A stretch of 6,307 bases of DNA from Bacteroidota bacterium (GTDB lineage: Bacteria; Bacteroidota; Bacteroidia; Bacteroidales; UBA10428). The position numbers and the translations under genes were made by a program. The first letter of the stretch is position 1. Each line of letters begins with the position of its first letter. Under the pieces are notes generated by a model, which worked only from the letters and a program-made list of their open reading frames with translations, was not told the origin of the DNA and made no database searches. The DNA lies in NCBI GenBank assembly GCA_024640925.1, contig JAHEEB010000230.1, positions 1 to 6,307 of the forward strand. The letters are read 5' to 3'. Positions 1 to 6,307 of the stretch are shown piece by piece.

Positions 1-457
1 GGCCTACGGAAAGGGCATTTTTAGCTTCAGGGTTATATTTTAGAATATCCTCTTCGGAAACATTGTATTTTTTTGTAAGATAATAGAGGGTTTGCTGAGG
101 TTCTATGGTGTGATAAATAAAATCGCTTTCAATTTTAGTATGCCTGGATTTTCTTTTATTTTCAGGTTCCTGGCTGGAAGTGGCTGAAATATCCGGAATT
201 CTCAAAGTCATACCAGGTTTAATAATTTCCAGATTGGTTTCCGGATTTGCTGCAGCAATTTCTTCCTTACTTACACCATAAGCTTTTCCAATTGAATAAA
301 TGGTTTGGTTTTGCTGAACTGTATGGATAAAATATACCTTATTTTGATAGATTATCTTTTGTTCAGATTTGACCACTGGTGCTACCTGAAATTGTCCATA
401 ACTATACAAACTTGTTAAAGATGCCAATAATATTAAGATAGGGAAATACCTCTTCAT
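1..457 (-). CDS. LysM-domain exported protein, N-terminal part (C-terminus beyond left edge)
   Basis: This is a 152-codon N-terminal fragment that starts at ATG 457-455 and is still open at the left edge. Residues 1-21 form a signal peptide: Lys-Arg at 2-3, a hydrophobic core ILILLASLTSL, and probable cleavage at SYG|Q22. There is no lipobox Cys. Two LysM repeats follow. The first is at about residues 43-88 (begins FIHTVQQNQTIYSI and closes with IKPGMTLRIP), and the second is at about 113-152 (begins FIYHTIEPQQTLYYL and is cut by the edge). A charged, Ser-rich linker (90-112) joins them. LysM modules bind peptidoglycan or related glycans, so the protein probably acts in the periplasm or envelope. 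In Bacteroidota such N-termini are often followed by a periplasmic-binding-protein-like domain, but that region is not visible here. The gene lies 44 bases after purC on the same strand and may be read through from the phoH-purC transcript. Confidence 0.88.
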   Translation of the reverse strand, partial: MKRYFPILILLASLTSLYSYGQFQVAPVVKSEQKIIYQNKVYFIHTVQQNQTIYSIGKAYGVSKEEIAAANPETNLEIIKPGMTLRIPDISATSSQEPENKRKSRHTKIESDFIYHTIEPQQTLYYLTKKYNVSEEDILKYNPEAKNALSVG

Positions 458-501
458 TTTTTATCCGTTAAACTATTCTAAAATACGTTTGAAAAACACT
501 C

Positions 502-1446
502 TTAATTGGACTTTAAGAAATTAAGCACATTCGTTTCGATTCGTTTTTCAAGATCAGTCGCATCTGCCTTTTGAAACTCTTCACCAGTAATATTCTCAAA
601 AAGTTCGATATACCGTTCGCTTACTTTTTCAACAAAGTCATCAGTCATTGTAGGTACATTTTGTCCTTCTTTACCTTGGAAGCCGTTACTTATAAGCCAT
701 TCGCGAACAAATTCTTTCGAAAGCTGTTTTTGTGGCTCGCCATGGTTAAATCTTTCTTCATAGCCTCCTTTGTAAAAGAAACGAGATGAATCGGGTGTAT
801 GGATTTCATCAATCAGGTAGATTTTTCCATCTTTTTTACCGAATTCGTATTTTGTATCAACTAAAATCAACCCTCTTCGGGCAGCTATTTCTGTACCTCT
901 CTCAAAAAGCTTATGGGTCAAATCTTCAATCATCAGGTAATCAGCTTCGTCTACTATACCCTTTGAAATGATTTCTTCTTTGGAAATATCCTCGTCATGT
1001 CCTTCCGAAGCTTTTGTCGTAGGGGTTATAATGGGGCGTTCAAATCGCTGATGTTCGCGCATTCCTTCAGGCATAGTAACACCACAAAGAGTTCTTTTTC
1101 CACTTTGGTATTCGCGCCATGCATGTCCTGAAAGGTATCCACGAATGACCATTTCCACTTTAAAAGGAACTGCAAAATGTCCTATGGTTACCATAGGATC
1201 AGGAGTTGCAATTTTCCAATTTGGCACTATATCTTTTGTTGCATCCAGAAAACCAGCTGCTATCTGATTTAAAACCTGTCCTTTATAGGGAATTCCTTTT
1301 GGTAAAACAACATCAAAAGCAGAGATTCGATCCGATACTATCATTACCAGGTACTTGTCATTAATGTTATAAACATCGCGAACTTTACCAACATAAACAC
1401 CCTTTTGTCCGGGAAAGTTAAATTTAGTCTTGGTTAATGCTTTCAT
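502..1446 (-). CDS. purC: Phosphoribosylaminoimidazole-succinocarboxamide synthase (SAICAR synthetase)
   Basis: This cytosolic enzyme of de novo purine synthesis joins CAIR and aspartate using ATP to give SAICAR. At 314 residues it is the long form (yeast Ade1 is about 306 residues), not the roughly 240-residue E. coli type. Visible family motifs are GKVRDVY (20-26, nucleotide-binding start), SDRISAFD (38-45), [12 protein letters not shown] (102-113), [12 protein letters not shown] (144-155, substrate/Mg site) and [13 protein letters not shown] (211-223). The C-terminal extension after about residue 235 is typical of long forms. All signature residues are present, so it should be active. The ATG lies 8 bases past the phoH stop, preceded only by an A/T-rich leader with no Shine-Dalgarno sequence. 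The two genes are therefore almost certainly co-transcribed. No purine riboswitch or PurR-like operator is evident upstream of the pair. Confidence 0.97.
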   Translation of the reverse strand: MKALTKTKFNFPGQKGVYVGKVRDVYNINDKYLVMIVSDRISAFDVVLPKGIPYKGQVLNQIAAGFLDATKDIVPNWKIATPDPMVTIGHFAVPFKVEMVIRGYLSGHAWREYQSGKRTLCGVTMPEGMREHQRFERPIITPTTKASEGHDEDISKEEIISKGIVDEADYLMIEDLTHKLFERGTEIAARRGLILVDTKYEFGKKDGKIYLIDEIHTPDSSRFFYKGGYEERFNHGEPQKQLSKEFVREWLISNGFQGKEGQNVPTMTDDFVEKVSERYIELFENITGEEFQKADATDLEKRIETNVLNFLKSN

Positions 1447-1454
1447 GAGTATAT

Positions 1455-2420
1455 TTATTTTTTGTTTTCTTCAATGTTTTCAGCCTTTGCGTAAGCTTCA
1501 ATAATTTTCTTCACAAGGTTGTGGCGAACTACATCCCTGACATCGAATTGTATAATGCCAATACCTTTTATTCCATCCAGCAAATGAATAGCCCTGATTA
1601 ATCCAGAAGTGTTTTTTCTGGGCAAATCAATCTGAGTGGTGTCTCCGGTTATAATAAATTTAGCATTTTTACCCATTCTGGTCAGGAACATTTTCATCTG
1701 ATTTATTGTAGTATTTTGCCCTTCATCAAGAATAACAAAGGCATTGTCCAAGGTTCGCCCACGCATAAAGGCAAGAGGAGCAATTTCTATGGTTCCATCT
1801 TCCAGAAAATCTATAAGTTTCTTTGCTGGAATCATATCGCGTAGGGCATCGTACAAAGGCTGAAGGTAAGGATCCAGTTTTTCTTTTAAATCACCTGGCA
1901 AAAATCCCAGGTTTTCACCGGCTTCAACAGCAGGCCGGGTCAGAATTATCCGTTTAACCTCTTTGTTACGAAGTGCTCTTACAGCAAGGGCAATAGCAGT
2001 ATATGTTTTTCCTGTACCAGCTGGTCCTAAGGCAAACAAAATATCATTATTGTTGTATTCCTTTACCAGTAATTCCTGATTAATGGATTGAGCTTTTATT
2101 ACTTTTCCATGGTTTCCAAAAAGTAATATATTGTTATCTGTTTGACTTTCACTAATCCAGGGAGTTTCGGTTGTAGAGAAAAGTTCTTCAATATCCGAAA
2201 TAGTAATCTTATTGTATTTGTGGAAATATGAGATTAGTAAGTTAATTCTTTCTTCAAAAGAATTAATTTCCTTTTCATCGCCAATGGTAATAATTTCATG
2301 ACCTCTGGCTACAATTTTCAGCTTTGGAAAAAACGTCTTGATTTTGTCAATCAGTACATTATTAGCCCCGTATAAGTGAAGAGGATCTATACCCTCTAAA
2401 TATATCGACTTTTCTATCAT
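1455..2420 (-). CDS. phoH: PhoH family ATPase (YbeZ/PhoH-like)
   Basis: This is a P-loop NTPase of the PhoH/YbeZ family, a cytosolic protein linked in other bacteria to RNA metabolism and to the endoribonuclease YbeY; the exact substrate is not settled. Its 321 residues match the usual family length. The N-terminal region (about 1-80) is less conserved and resembles the small RNA-binding-like domain found before PhoH cores. The ATPase core shows Walker A GPAGTGKT (132-139), [17 protein letters not shown] (161-177), the MRGRT segment (219-223), Walker [10 protein letters not shown] (228-236), a sensor-like [13 protein letters not shown] (255-267) and the closing [12 protein letters not shown] (292-303). 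All are intact. It is the first gene of the leftward cluster, with purC 8 bases downstream and a good promoter candidate upstream. The short Lys/Glu-rich tail is unremarkable. Confidence 0.96.
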   Translation of the reverse strand: MIEKSIYLEGIDPLHLYGANNVLIDKIKTFFPKLKIVARGHEIITIGDEKEINSFEERINLLISYFHKYNKITISDIEELFSTTETPWISESQTDNNILLFGNHGKVIKAQSINQELLVKEYNNNDILFALGPAGTGKTYTAIALAVRALRNKEVKRIILTRPAVEAGENLGFLPGDLKEKLDPYLQPLYDALRDMIPAKKLIDFLEDGTIEIAPLAFMRGRTLDNAFVILDEGQNTTINQMKMFLTRMGKNAKFIITGDTTQIDLPRKNTSGLIRAIHLLDGIKGIGIIQFDVRDVVRHNLVKKIIEAYAKAENIEENKK

Positions 2421-2456
2421 AAAAAATTTAACAAGAATGTTTACTTTTGGGCTCTA

Positions 2457-2487
2457 CAAAGTAAATCTATTTTTTTAAGATATTCAA
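2457..2487 (-). promoter_or_regulatory. Candidate Bacteroidota-type promoter for phoH-purC
   Basis: Read on the minus strand, TTG (plus-strand 2487-2485) is followed after 20 bases by TTACTTTG (2464-2457). The second element matches the Bacteroidota -7 consensus TAnnTTTG at all but one fixed position, and the spacing is in the normal range for the -33 element. Transcription would start near 2452 and leave a leader of about 30 bases before the phoH ATG. This is a pattern match only. Confidence 0.5.
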
Positions 2488-2502
2488 TTTATAATGTACA
2501 GG

Positions 2503-2510
2503 TACTTTTA
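2503..2510 (+). promoter_or_regulatory. Weak candidate -7 element upstream of the DUF62 gene
   Basis: TACTTTTA matches the Bacteroidota TAnnTTTG element except at its last base. It ends only 5 bases before the ATG at 2516, so a transcript from it would be leaderless or nearly so. No TTG or TTTG lies at the expected distance upstream. The rightward promoter must lie in this 95-base divergent region or overlap phoH, but this assignment is tentative. Confidence 0.2.
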
Positions 2511-2515
2511 GTTTC

Positions 2516-3331
2516 ATGGCTGTAATAACTCTTACAAGCGACTGGAGGAACAGCGATTATTATATCGGCTCTGTTAAGGGCAAGATCCTAAAACGCGATC
2601 AGGCTGTGAATATTATTGATATTAGTCATCAGGTTACAGCATATAATAGTATGCAGGCATCTTTTGTTGTTAAAAATTGTTACAAGGAATATCCTGATGG
2701 TACTATTCATATTCTTGCTGTAAATTCCATATTGAGTTCAAAACGTTCTCTTCTAATTATTGAAAAGGATAATCAATATTTTATTTGTTCCGATTCCGGA
2801 TTTCCGGATTTACTTTTTCCCGAAGAGGAAAAGAAAGTTTATTGTATTAGAATTAAAAATTCTGAAATCAATACATTTTCAAGTTTTGATATTTTTATCG
2901 ATACCGCATTTAAGATTATTGAGAATCATACCATATCTGATTTTGCTGAACCATTCTCAGATTATGTTCACCAGAAACCTTTGTTACCTACTATTGATAA
3001 TAATCTGATTAATGGAAGTGTAATTTATATCGACTCATATTACAATGCTATAACCAATATCAACCGGGAAACTTTCGATAGAGTGGGCAAGGGCAAGGCT
3101 TTCGAAATATTTGTTCAGAGCAACCATTATATTATCGACAGAATAAGCAAATCATACAGCGATGTAATAACCGGAGAACTTGTAGCAGTATTTAATTATT
3201 CGGGATTACTCGAAATAGCTGTTGCCAACGGTCCGGTTGCTGAATTGTTAAACCTCAGGGTGAATTCGGCAATACGTATAAAATTTTCAAATAAAAAAGA
3301 CGAAAATAAATTACAATTAACCGGCGAATAA
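2516..3331 (+). CDS. SAM hydroxide adenosyltransferase / chlorinase-fluorinase family (DUF62) protein with altered triad
   Basis: The DUF62 family splits S-adenosylmethionine with water (to adenosine and methionine) or, in rare members, with halide. The 271 residues fit the family's two-domain layout. The N-terminal domain opens with ITLTSDWRNSDYYIGSVKG (4-22), where Asp9 fits the family's SAM-ribose contact, and continues with DISHQV (35-40) and the YFICSDSG loop (88-95). The C-terminal domain (about 165-255) has IYIDSYYNAITNI (170-182) and SGLLEIAVANG (229-239). The hydrolase triad Asp-Arg-His lies in VVDPGVGTxRR and TFHGRD in canonical members. Here the aligned segments read AVNSILSSKR and TFSSFD, giving Asn70, Arg77 and Ser122. 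Family membership is firm, but hydrolase activity is uncertain. My recollection is that Bacteroidota members are generally divergent at these sites. The stop codon overlaps the mazG start, so the two genes form a transcription unit. Confidence 0.88.
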   Translation: MAVITLTSDWRNSDYYIGSVKGKILKRDQAVNIIDISHQVTAYNSMQASFVVKNCYKEYPDGTIHILAVNSILSSKRSLLIIEKDNQYFICSDSGFPDLLFPEEEKKVYCIRIKNSEINTFSSFDIFIDTAFKIIENHTISDFAEPFSDYVHQKPLLPTIDNNLINGSVIYIDSYYNAITNINRETFDRVGKGKAFEIFVQSNHYIIDRISKSYSDVITGELVAVFNYSGLLEIAVANGPVAELLNLRVNSAIRIKFSNKKDENKLQLTGE

Positions 3332-4110
3332 TGAATAGTAAGGCTGAATCACTCAAATCGTTCGAACGACTGCTTCATATAATGGATGAACTCAGGGTGA
3401 AATGTCCATGGGATAGGGAACAGACTTTTGAAAGTCTCAGAAACAATACCATCGAAGAAACCTATGAGCTTGTGGATGCAATTCTTAAAGGCGATATAAT
3501 TGAAATAAAAAAGGAGCTTGGTGATGTTTTGCTTCACATCGTTTTTTACTCAAAAATTGCTTCTGAAACCAAACATTTTGATATTAAGGATGTAATTGAT
3601 GGTATTTGCGAAAAGCTTATATTCAGGCATCCGCATGTGTTTGGTGATGTTGATGTGAATAATAATCCAGAAAAAGTAAAGGAAAACTGGGAAGAACTTA
3701 AACAAAAAGAGGGTAATAAATCTGTTCTTGGTGGTGTACCTGGTTCTTTACCAGCTTTAATTAAGGCAAACCGAATCCAGGAAAAAGTTCGTGCAGTTGG
3801 ATTTGATTGGGATATTCGGGAACAAGTCTGGGAAAAAGTGAATGAGGAACTTGAAGAGCTTAAATTTGAGATCCGTCAAAACGATAATGAAAAGATGGAA
3901 AAAGAATTTGGCGATTTATTGTTTTCTATGGTGAATGCAGCAAGACTTTATGGCATTGATCCCGAAACTGCACTCGAACGAACAAATCTGAAATTTATAA
4001 AACGGTTTAAATATCTTGAGGAACGTACAATAAAACAAGGTCGTTCATTAAAATCCATGAACCTGGATCAGATGAACGAAATTTGGGAAGAAGCAAAACA
4101 ATATGACTAA
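3331..4110 (+). CDS. mazG: Nucleoside triphosphate pyrophosphohydrolase MazG
   Basis: MazG hydrolyses NTPs and dNTPs to the monophosphate and pyrophosphate. It is a cytosolic housecleaning enzyme that also influences alarmone levels in E. coli. Its 259 residues match the full-length two-domain form. The N-terminal MazG domain has CPWDREQT (25-32), the metal-binding EETYE (42-46) and ELGD (62-65) motifs, and FRHPHVFGD (98-106). The linker carries VKENWEELKQKE (116-127). The C-terminal MazG domain repeats the pattern with EELEE (172-176) and EFGD (192-195), followed by NAARLYGIDPETAL. Both metal-binding EExxE...ExxD sets are intact. The ATG shares its A with the last base of the preceding stop (TAATG), a strong sign of translational coupling and of the correct start, since no ribosome binding site is visible. 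No terminator hairpin follows. Confidence 0.96.
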   Translation: MNSKAESLKSFERLLHIMDELRVKCPWDREQTFESLRNNTIEETYELVDAILKGDIIEIKKELGDVLLHIVFYSKIASETKHFDIKDVIDGICEKLIFRHPHVFGDVDVNNNPEKVKENWEELKQKEGNKSVLGGVPGSLPALIKANRIQEKVRAVGFDWDIREQVWEKVNEELEELKFEIRQNDNEKMEKEFGDLLFSMVNAARLYGIDPETALERTNLKFIKRFKYLEERTIKQGRSLKSMNLDQMNEIWEEAKQYD

Positions 4111-4187
4111 AATACCTAAATGATTATACTTTTTTTTCGCTAGACGTGATAAACGATGAGACCTTTAAATTAATTAAAACTAAATAC

Positions 4188-4721
4188 ATGAAAATATTAA
4201 ACCTTACAGCATTAATTCTTATTCTTAGTTCAGCTGCAATAAAGGCCCAGATTATAAAATCGAAACTCGATATTGTTGGAGGATTAAGTGCCAGGGAATA
4301 TTTGCACCTGGGGTTAAGGTATCAATATACCGATATAACTCAGTTAGGAGTTTATGTAGGTAGCGATTTGGAATTACGGGGCGACGAAAAAATAAATACA
4401 TATTGTGTAGACAATCAGGTACATTTCGGTAAACTTTCTTTTCATAACAACCGTCCTGTATGGTATGCGAGACAGGGATTTACTTATTCAATTAATAACC
4501 TTGGCGATCAGGAAACAAGAAAATATTCTTATATCGATTTATCATTAGGTAGGGAATTTGCTTTATCGAACAGACTTGGTGTTAATATTGACCTGGGTAT
4601 GGTAATTCAGTTTCGTGAATATCGCGATGTAAAACCTCCAAAAGGTCCGCTTGAAACTCCGCTAAGAACAGATAAATTTATATATCCTCTGGCAAGAATA
4701 CAGCTATATTATTCCTTTTAG
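4188..4721 (+). CDS. Putative small outer-membrane beta-barrel protein (about 8 strands)
   Basis: I do not recognise a named family. From ATG 4188 the product is 177 residues. Residues 1-20 form a signal peptide (MKILNLTALILILSSAAIKA) with likely cleavage before Gln21. The mature part of about 157 residues shows eight amphipathic beta-strand candidates separated by polar turns: KLDIVGGLS, YLHLGLRYQY, QLGVYVGSDLE, TYCVDNQVHFG, VWYARQGFTYS, KYSYIDLSLG, LGVNIDLGMVIQF and YPLARIQLYYSF. The C-terminal Phe with aromatic residues before it is the usual signature of outer-membrane barrels assembled by the BAM machinery. The reading frame also opens at a GTG at 4146, but that would put 14 polar residues ahead of the signal peptide, so the ATG is preferred. 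It stands alone, 77 bases after mazG and 88 bases before the next gene. Its function is unknown, and the barrel assignment is inferred from pattern only. Confidence 0.75.
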   Translation: MKILNLTALILILSSAAIKAQIIKSKLDIVGGLSAREYLHLGLRYQYTDITQLGVYVGSDLELRGDEKINTYCVDNQVHFGKLSFHNNRPVWYARQGFTYSINNLGDQETRKYSYIDLSLGREFALSNRLGVNIDLGMVIQFREYRDVKPPKGPLETPLRTDKFIYPLARIQLYYSF

Positions 4722-4778
4722 GCAAGCTAAATACGTAACTTTTAACATTTTTTAAAATTTTTAGTACGGTTTTTGTTG

Positions 4779-4786
4779 TATTTTCG
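4779..4786 (+). promoter_or_regulatory. Candidate -7 element for the DUF1573 gene
   Basis: TATTTTCG matches the Bacteroidota TAnnTTTG element with one mismatch. It lies in an A/T-rich, non-coding stretch and would start transcription about 20 bases before the ATG at 4810. The expected -33 TTG is not clear: only T-runs sit at the right distance. The 88-base gap and this motif suggest the gene has its own promoter. Confidence 0.35.
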
Positions 4787-4809
4787 GAGCAACAATTAAT
4801 TGGAATGTT

Positions 4810-5181
4810 ATGAGCATCTTAAAAAAAGCAATTTGGATTCTACCTCTTTTAGCATTTTTTTCTTTTTCTGGTCCTAATGCGGCCATTGAATGGAAATTTA
4901 CCGATTATAATTTCGGCAAGATAAAAAAGAACAAACCAGTTACAGTTGAGTTTGAGTTCAAAAATCCAGGTATGATTCCACTTATTATCGAAAACGTAGA
5001 ATCATCTTGTGGTTGCACAGTTCCCGATTATCCAAAACAACCAATTATGTCAGGAGCTTCCGGAAAAATTACCGTAACCTTTGATGCAAAAACAACCGGG
5101 TACTTCAGCAAGACTATCACTGTTAAGTCCAATACCGACGATGGAGTGTCTTATCTTTATATAAAAGGAGAAGTAATCTGA
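4810..5181 (+). CDS. DUF1573 domain exported protein
   Basis: This 123-residue protein carries a single DUF1573 domain, a family very common in Bacteroidota and of unknown biochemical role. Residues 1 to about 25 look like a signal peptide, with Lys5-Lys6, hydrophobic AIWILPLLAFFSF, then Ser/Gly/Pro/Ala before the mature part. There is no lipobox Cys, so the product is probably periplasmic or secreted. The domain is an Ig-like (ASH/MSP-type) beta-sandwich. It opens with the typical FTDYNFGKIKKNKPV (30-44), continues with VEFEFKNPG (46-54), carries the diagnostic SSCGCTVPDYP (65-75, Cys67 and Cys69) and ends with FSKTITVKSN and YLYIKGEV. The two Cys could form a disulfide or bind metal, but which is not known. 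It is close to the minimal size for the family, with no extra domain. It converges on the methyltransferase gene, with stop codons 48 bases apart. Confidence 0.9.
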   Translation: MSILKKAIWILPLLAFFSFSGPNAAIEWKFTDYNFGKIKKNKPVTVEFEFKNPGMIPLIIENVESSCGCTVPDYPKQPIMSGASGKITVTFDAKTTGYFSKTITVKSNTDDGVSYLYIKGEVI

Positions 5182-5229
5182 TAAAGTATTGATTCGAAAA
5201 AGGATGAACTAAGTTTATGAAATCAATTA

Positions 5230-6027
5230 TTATTTCTTCACTCCCTTTCCCTTAAAGAAAGTATAGCAAAATACTCCATCCTCTCCGGCAGTTCGATAAA
5301 GGTCACTAATACCTTTATTGAATTCATTTTCACTCATTAATCCTTCGTATATAGCTTGTTCTTTCACGCCTTCGATCATGGCAGTAAATGTGTTTTTCGT
5401 AAATCCTTCGACAAAAAATGGTTTGCTGGAATCGACATAAACCATTCGTGGTGAAACATGAATATCAGAGAAACCAGACTTATGTAATAAAGGATAAATT
5501 TCCCGGCCAATATTTGAATTACCCCCGTTTTTTTTCTGAAGTTTTACCTGGCAGTTTATTGCTTGTTTAGCAAATTCACTATCCGGATAGAAATATGCAG
5601 ACCCATGATCTCCTTCAATTACCATTATTTGTCCTCCGGGTTTAAGCACTCTTATTAGCTCTTTCAGAGCCGAAAGGGGTGAAGATAAGTGTTCGAGAAC
5701 AAAGCAAACAATTACAGCATCAAAAAGGTTGTCTTCAAAAGGCAGGTTAAATATATCCGCGCATTTGAAATCAACATTTTTAAGTCCGAGTTTTCTGGCT
5801 TGATGAATAGATTTCTCCGATATATCAACAGAAATGAATTGGGTTTGTGGGTTGATGCGTGAAATTATTCCCGATTGGGCACCAACACCGCAACCAGCTT
5901 CCAGTACTACCATATTTGGAGCAAATATAGAATCGTGGTGAATGAGTTGTTCCAGTGTCTCTGCCTGGTCGTTTAATCGTTGGCCTTCGCGTAGAGAATA
6001 GCCATGTACATAAGTTTCAGGATGCAT
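5230..6027 (-). CDS. Class I SAM-dependent methyltransferase, substrate unknown
   Basis: This 265-residue protein has a Rossmann-fold methyltransferase domain of the Methyltransf_11/25 type. Motif I is VLEAGCGVG (41-49). The acidic residue after strand 2 is Asp68 in FISVDIS, motif II is the CADIFNLPFEDNLFDAVI region (89-106) with the VLEHL helix (110-114), and motif III is LIRVLKPGG (124-132). The N-terminus, YVHGYSLREGQRLNDQAETL (6-25) leading to LIHHDSIF, resembles a conserved cap I associate with a widespread uncharacterised methyltransferase group, probably forming part of the substrate site. The C-terminal half (about 145-265) is a variable substrate-binding region with FFVEGF and a closing GVFCYTFFKGKG. 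The SAM site is intact. No neighbour points to a pathway; a small-molecule substrate is more likely than RNA or protein, but this is inference. The gene appears monocistronic. Confidence 0.9.
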   Translation of the reverse strand: MHPETYVHGYSLREGQRLNDQAETLEQLIHHDSIFAPNMVVLEAGCGVGAQSGIISRINPQTQFISVDISEKSIHQARKLGLKNVDFKCADIFNLPFEDNLFDAVIVCFVLEHLSSPLSALKELIRVLKPGGQIMVIEGDHGSAYFYPDSEFAKQAINCQVKLQKKNGGNSNIGREIYPLLHKSGFSDIHVSPRMVYVDSSKPFFVEGFTKNTFTAMIEGVKEQAIYEGLMSENEFNKGISDLYRTAGEDGVFCYTFFKGKGVKK

Positions 6028-6051
6028 TGGTGATTTTTTTAATACAGCTTA

Positions 6052-6059
6052 CGAAATTA
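6052..6059 (-). promoter_or_regulatory. Candidate -7 element for the methyltransferase gene
   Basis: On the minus strand this reads TAATTTCG, one mismatch from the Bacteroidota TAnnTTTG element, in the 98-base A/T-rich gap upstream of the methyltransferase ATG (6027). Transcription would start about 20 bases before the ATG. The nearest upstream TTG is only 14 bases away, closer than the usual spacing, so support is limited. Confidence 0.3.
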
Positions 6060-6125
6060 ATAAGAGTTTGATGCAAGTTTAATTTTTTAACATACTTTAA
6101 TATTCCATACTCCGAATGTTAACTT

Positions 6126-6307
6126 TCAAATCTCCGAAGGAAAATAGGAATCTACTGTTTTGTCTATTTCATCAAGCCATGCTTTTCGTAGCTCTGGTGT
6201 GGTTACAAGTATTCTATACATCTTTCTATAGAAGTTACCAACCCCGCACAAATCGAATATGCAATTCTTCCATATTGCTTCAAGAGGATCTTTAAAAATT
6301 TCTTCCT
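6126..6307 (-). CDS. Unrecognised protein, C-terminal 59 codons (start beyond right edge)
   Basis: A minus-strand frame is open from the right edge to a TGA at 6128-6126, giving 59 complete codons. It begins EEIFKDPLEAIWKNCIFDLC and continues GVGNFYRKMYRILVTTPELR, then KAWLDEIDKTVDSYFPSEI. The composition is that of a soluble globular, mostly helical protein rather than random translation: regularly spaced hydrophobic residues, two Trp, several Tyr/Phe, and a Cys pair four residues apart plus one (CIFDLC). No transmembrane segment is visible. I do not recognise the family and cannot give a function. The gene is followed by 98 non-coding bases before the methyltransferase on the same strand, so read-through between the two is possible. 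The call rests on codon character and the intact frame. Confidence 0.6.
   Translation of the reverse strand, partial: EEIFKDPLEAIWKNCIFDLCGVGNFYRKMYRILVTTPELRKAWLDEIDKTVDSYFPSEI

Noticed and set aside
478..485. TATTTTAG on the minus strand as a separate promoter for the LysM gene
   Set aside because: It matches TAnnTTTG at all but one fixed position, but no TTG lies at the right distance and the gene follows purC by only 44 bases, so read-through is as likely.
571..971. Two rightward open frames (571-789 and 786-971)
   Set aside because: They lie wholly inside purC on the opposite strand, whose motifs are intact, and their translations have no recognisable domain.
2760..3008. Rightward 82-codon open frame inside the DUF62 gene
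   Set aside because: It is a second frame within a clear gene; its Ile/Leu/Phe-rich translation reflects AT-rich codons rather than a membrane protein.
3349..3537. Leftward 62-codon open frame
   Set aside because: It is antisense to the conserved N-terminal MazG domain and has no independent support.
4146..4187. GTG at 4146 as the start of the beta-barrel gene
   Set aside because: It would place a polar 14-residue stretch before a textbook signal peptide that begins at ATG 4188.
4732..4737. TACGTA palindrome after the beta-barrel gene, considered as an operator half or motif
   Set aside because: It is a single six-base palindrome with no second copy nearby; it is expected by chance.
5188..5227. 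Perfect 7-base inverted repeat (ATTGATT at 5188-5194, AATCAAT at 5221-5227) between the convergent genes, considered as a terminator
   Set aside because: The stem is nearly all A-T with a 26-base loop and no adjoining T-tract of the right form, so it is likely chance in AT-rich DNA.
1..6307. A hidden defence, mobile or CRISPR-like system
   Set aside because: No direct-repeat array, transposase, integrase, terminal repeats, toxin-antitoxin pair or defence-domain gene is visible; the genes are housekeeping or envelope functions with uniform base composition.

Overview
The window looks like ordinary chromosomal DNA from a member of the Bacteroidota. The base composition is AT-rich, start codons lack Shine-Dalgarno sequences and are preceded by A/T-rich leaders, and promoter candidates resemble the phylum's TTG...TAnnTTTG pattern. 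The gene content also fits: a LysM envelope protein, long-form PurC, PhoH, a Bacteroidota-type DUF62 protein, a small DUF1573 protein and secreted proteins ending their signal peptide before Gln. No genus can be named from this alone.

Layout. The left third is a leftward cluster reading from about 2420 down to the left edge: phoH (1455-2420), then purC (502-1446, 8 bases after phoH), then a LysM-domain exported protein cut by the window edge (1-457). A 95-base divergent intergenic region (2421-2515) separates it from a rightward pair, a SAM hydroxide adenosyltransferase-like (DUF62) gene (2516-3331) and mazG (3331-4110), which overlap by one base (TAATG). Two separate small exported proteins follow rightward: a putative 8-stranded outer-membrane beta-barrel (4188-4721) and a DUF1573 protein (4810-5181). 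On the minus strand lie a class I SAM-dependent methyltransferase (5230-6027) and the C-terminal 59 codons of an unrecognised protein (6126-6307).

How the genes relate. purC (purine synthesis), mazG (hydrolysis of aberrant NTPs), the DUF62 protein (SAM cleavage or a derivative activity) and phoH (RNA-related NTPase) are housekeeping nucleotide and RNA functions. The three exported proteins are cell-envelope components. I see no mobile element, CRISPR array, tRNA, rRNA, toxin-antitoxin pair or defence island, and no stretch over 300 bases lacks a gene.

I found no convincing new multi-gene system. The most interesting point is the DUF62 protein: two of the three residues of the family's Asp-Arg-His catalytic triad are replaced (Asn70 and Ser122, with Arg77 kept). 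The orphan beta-barrel and the truncated unknown protein at the right edge are lesser points.
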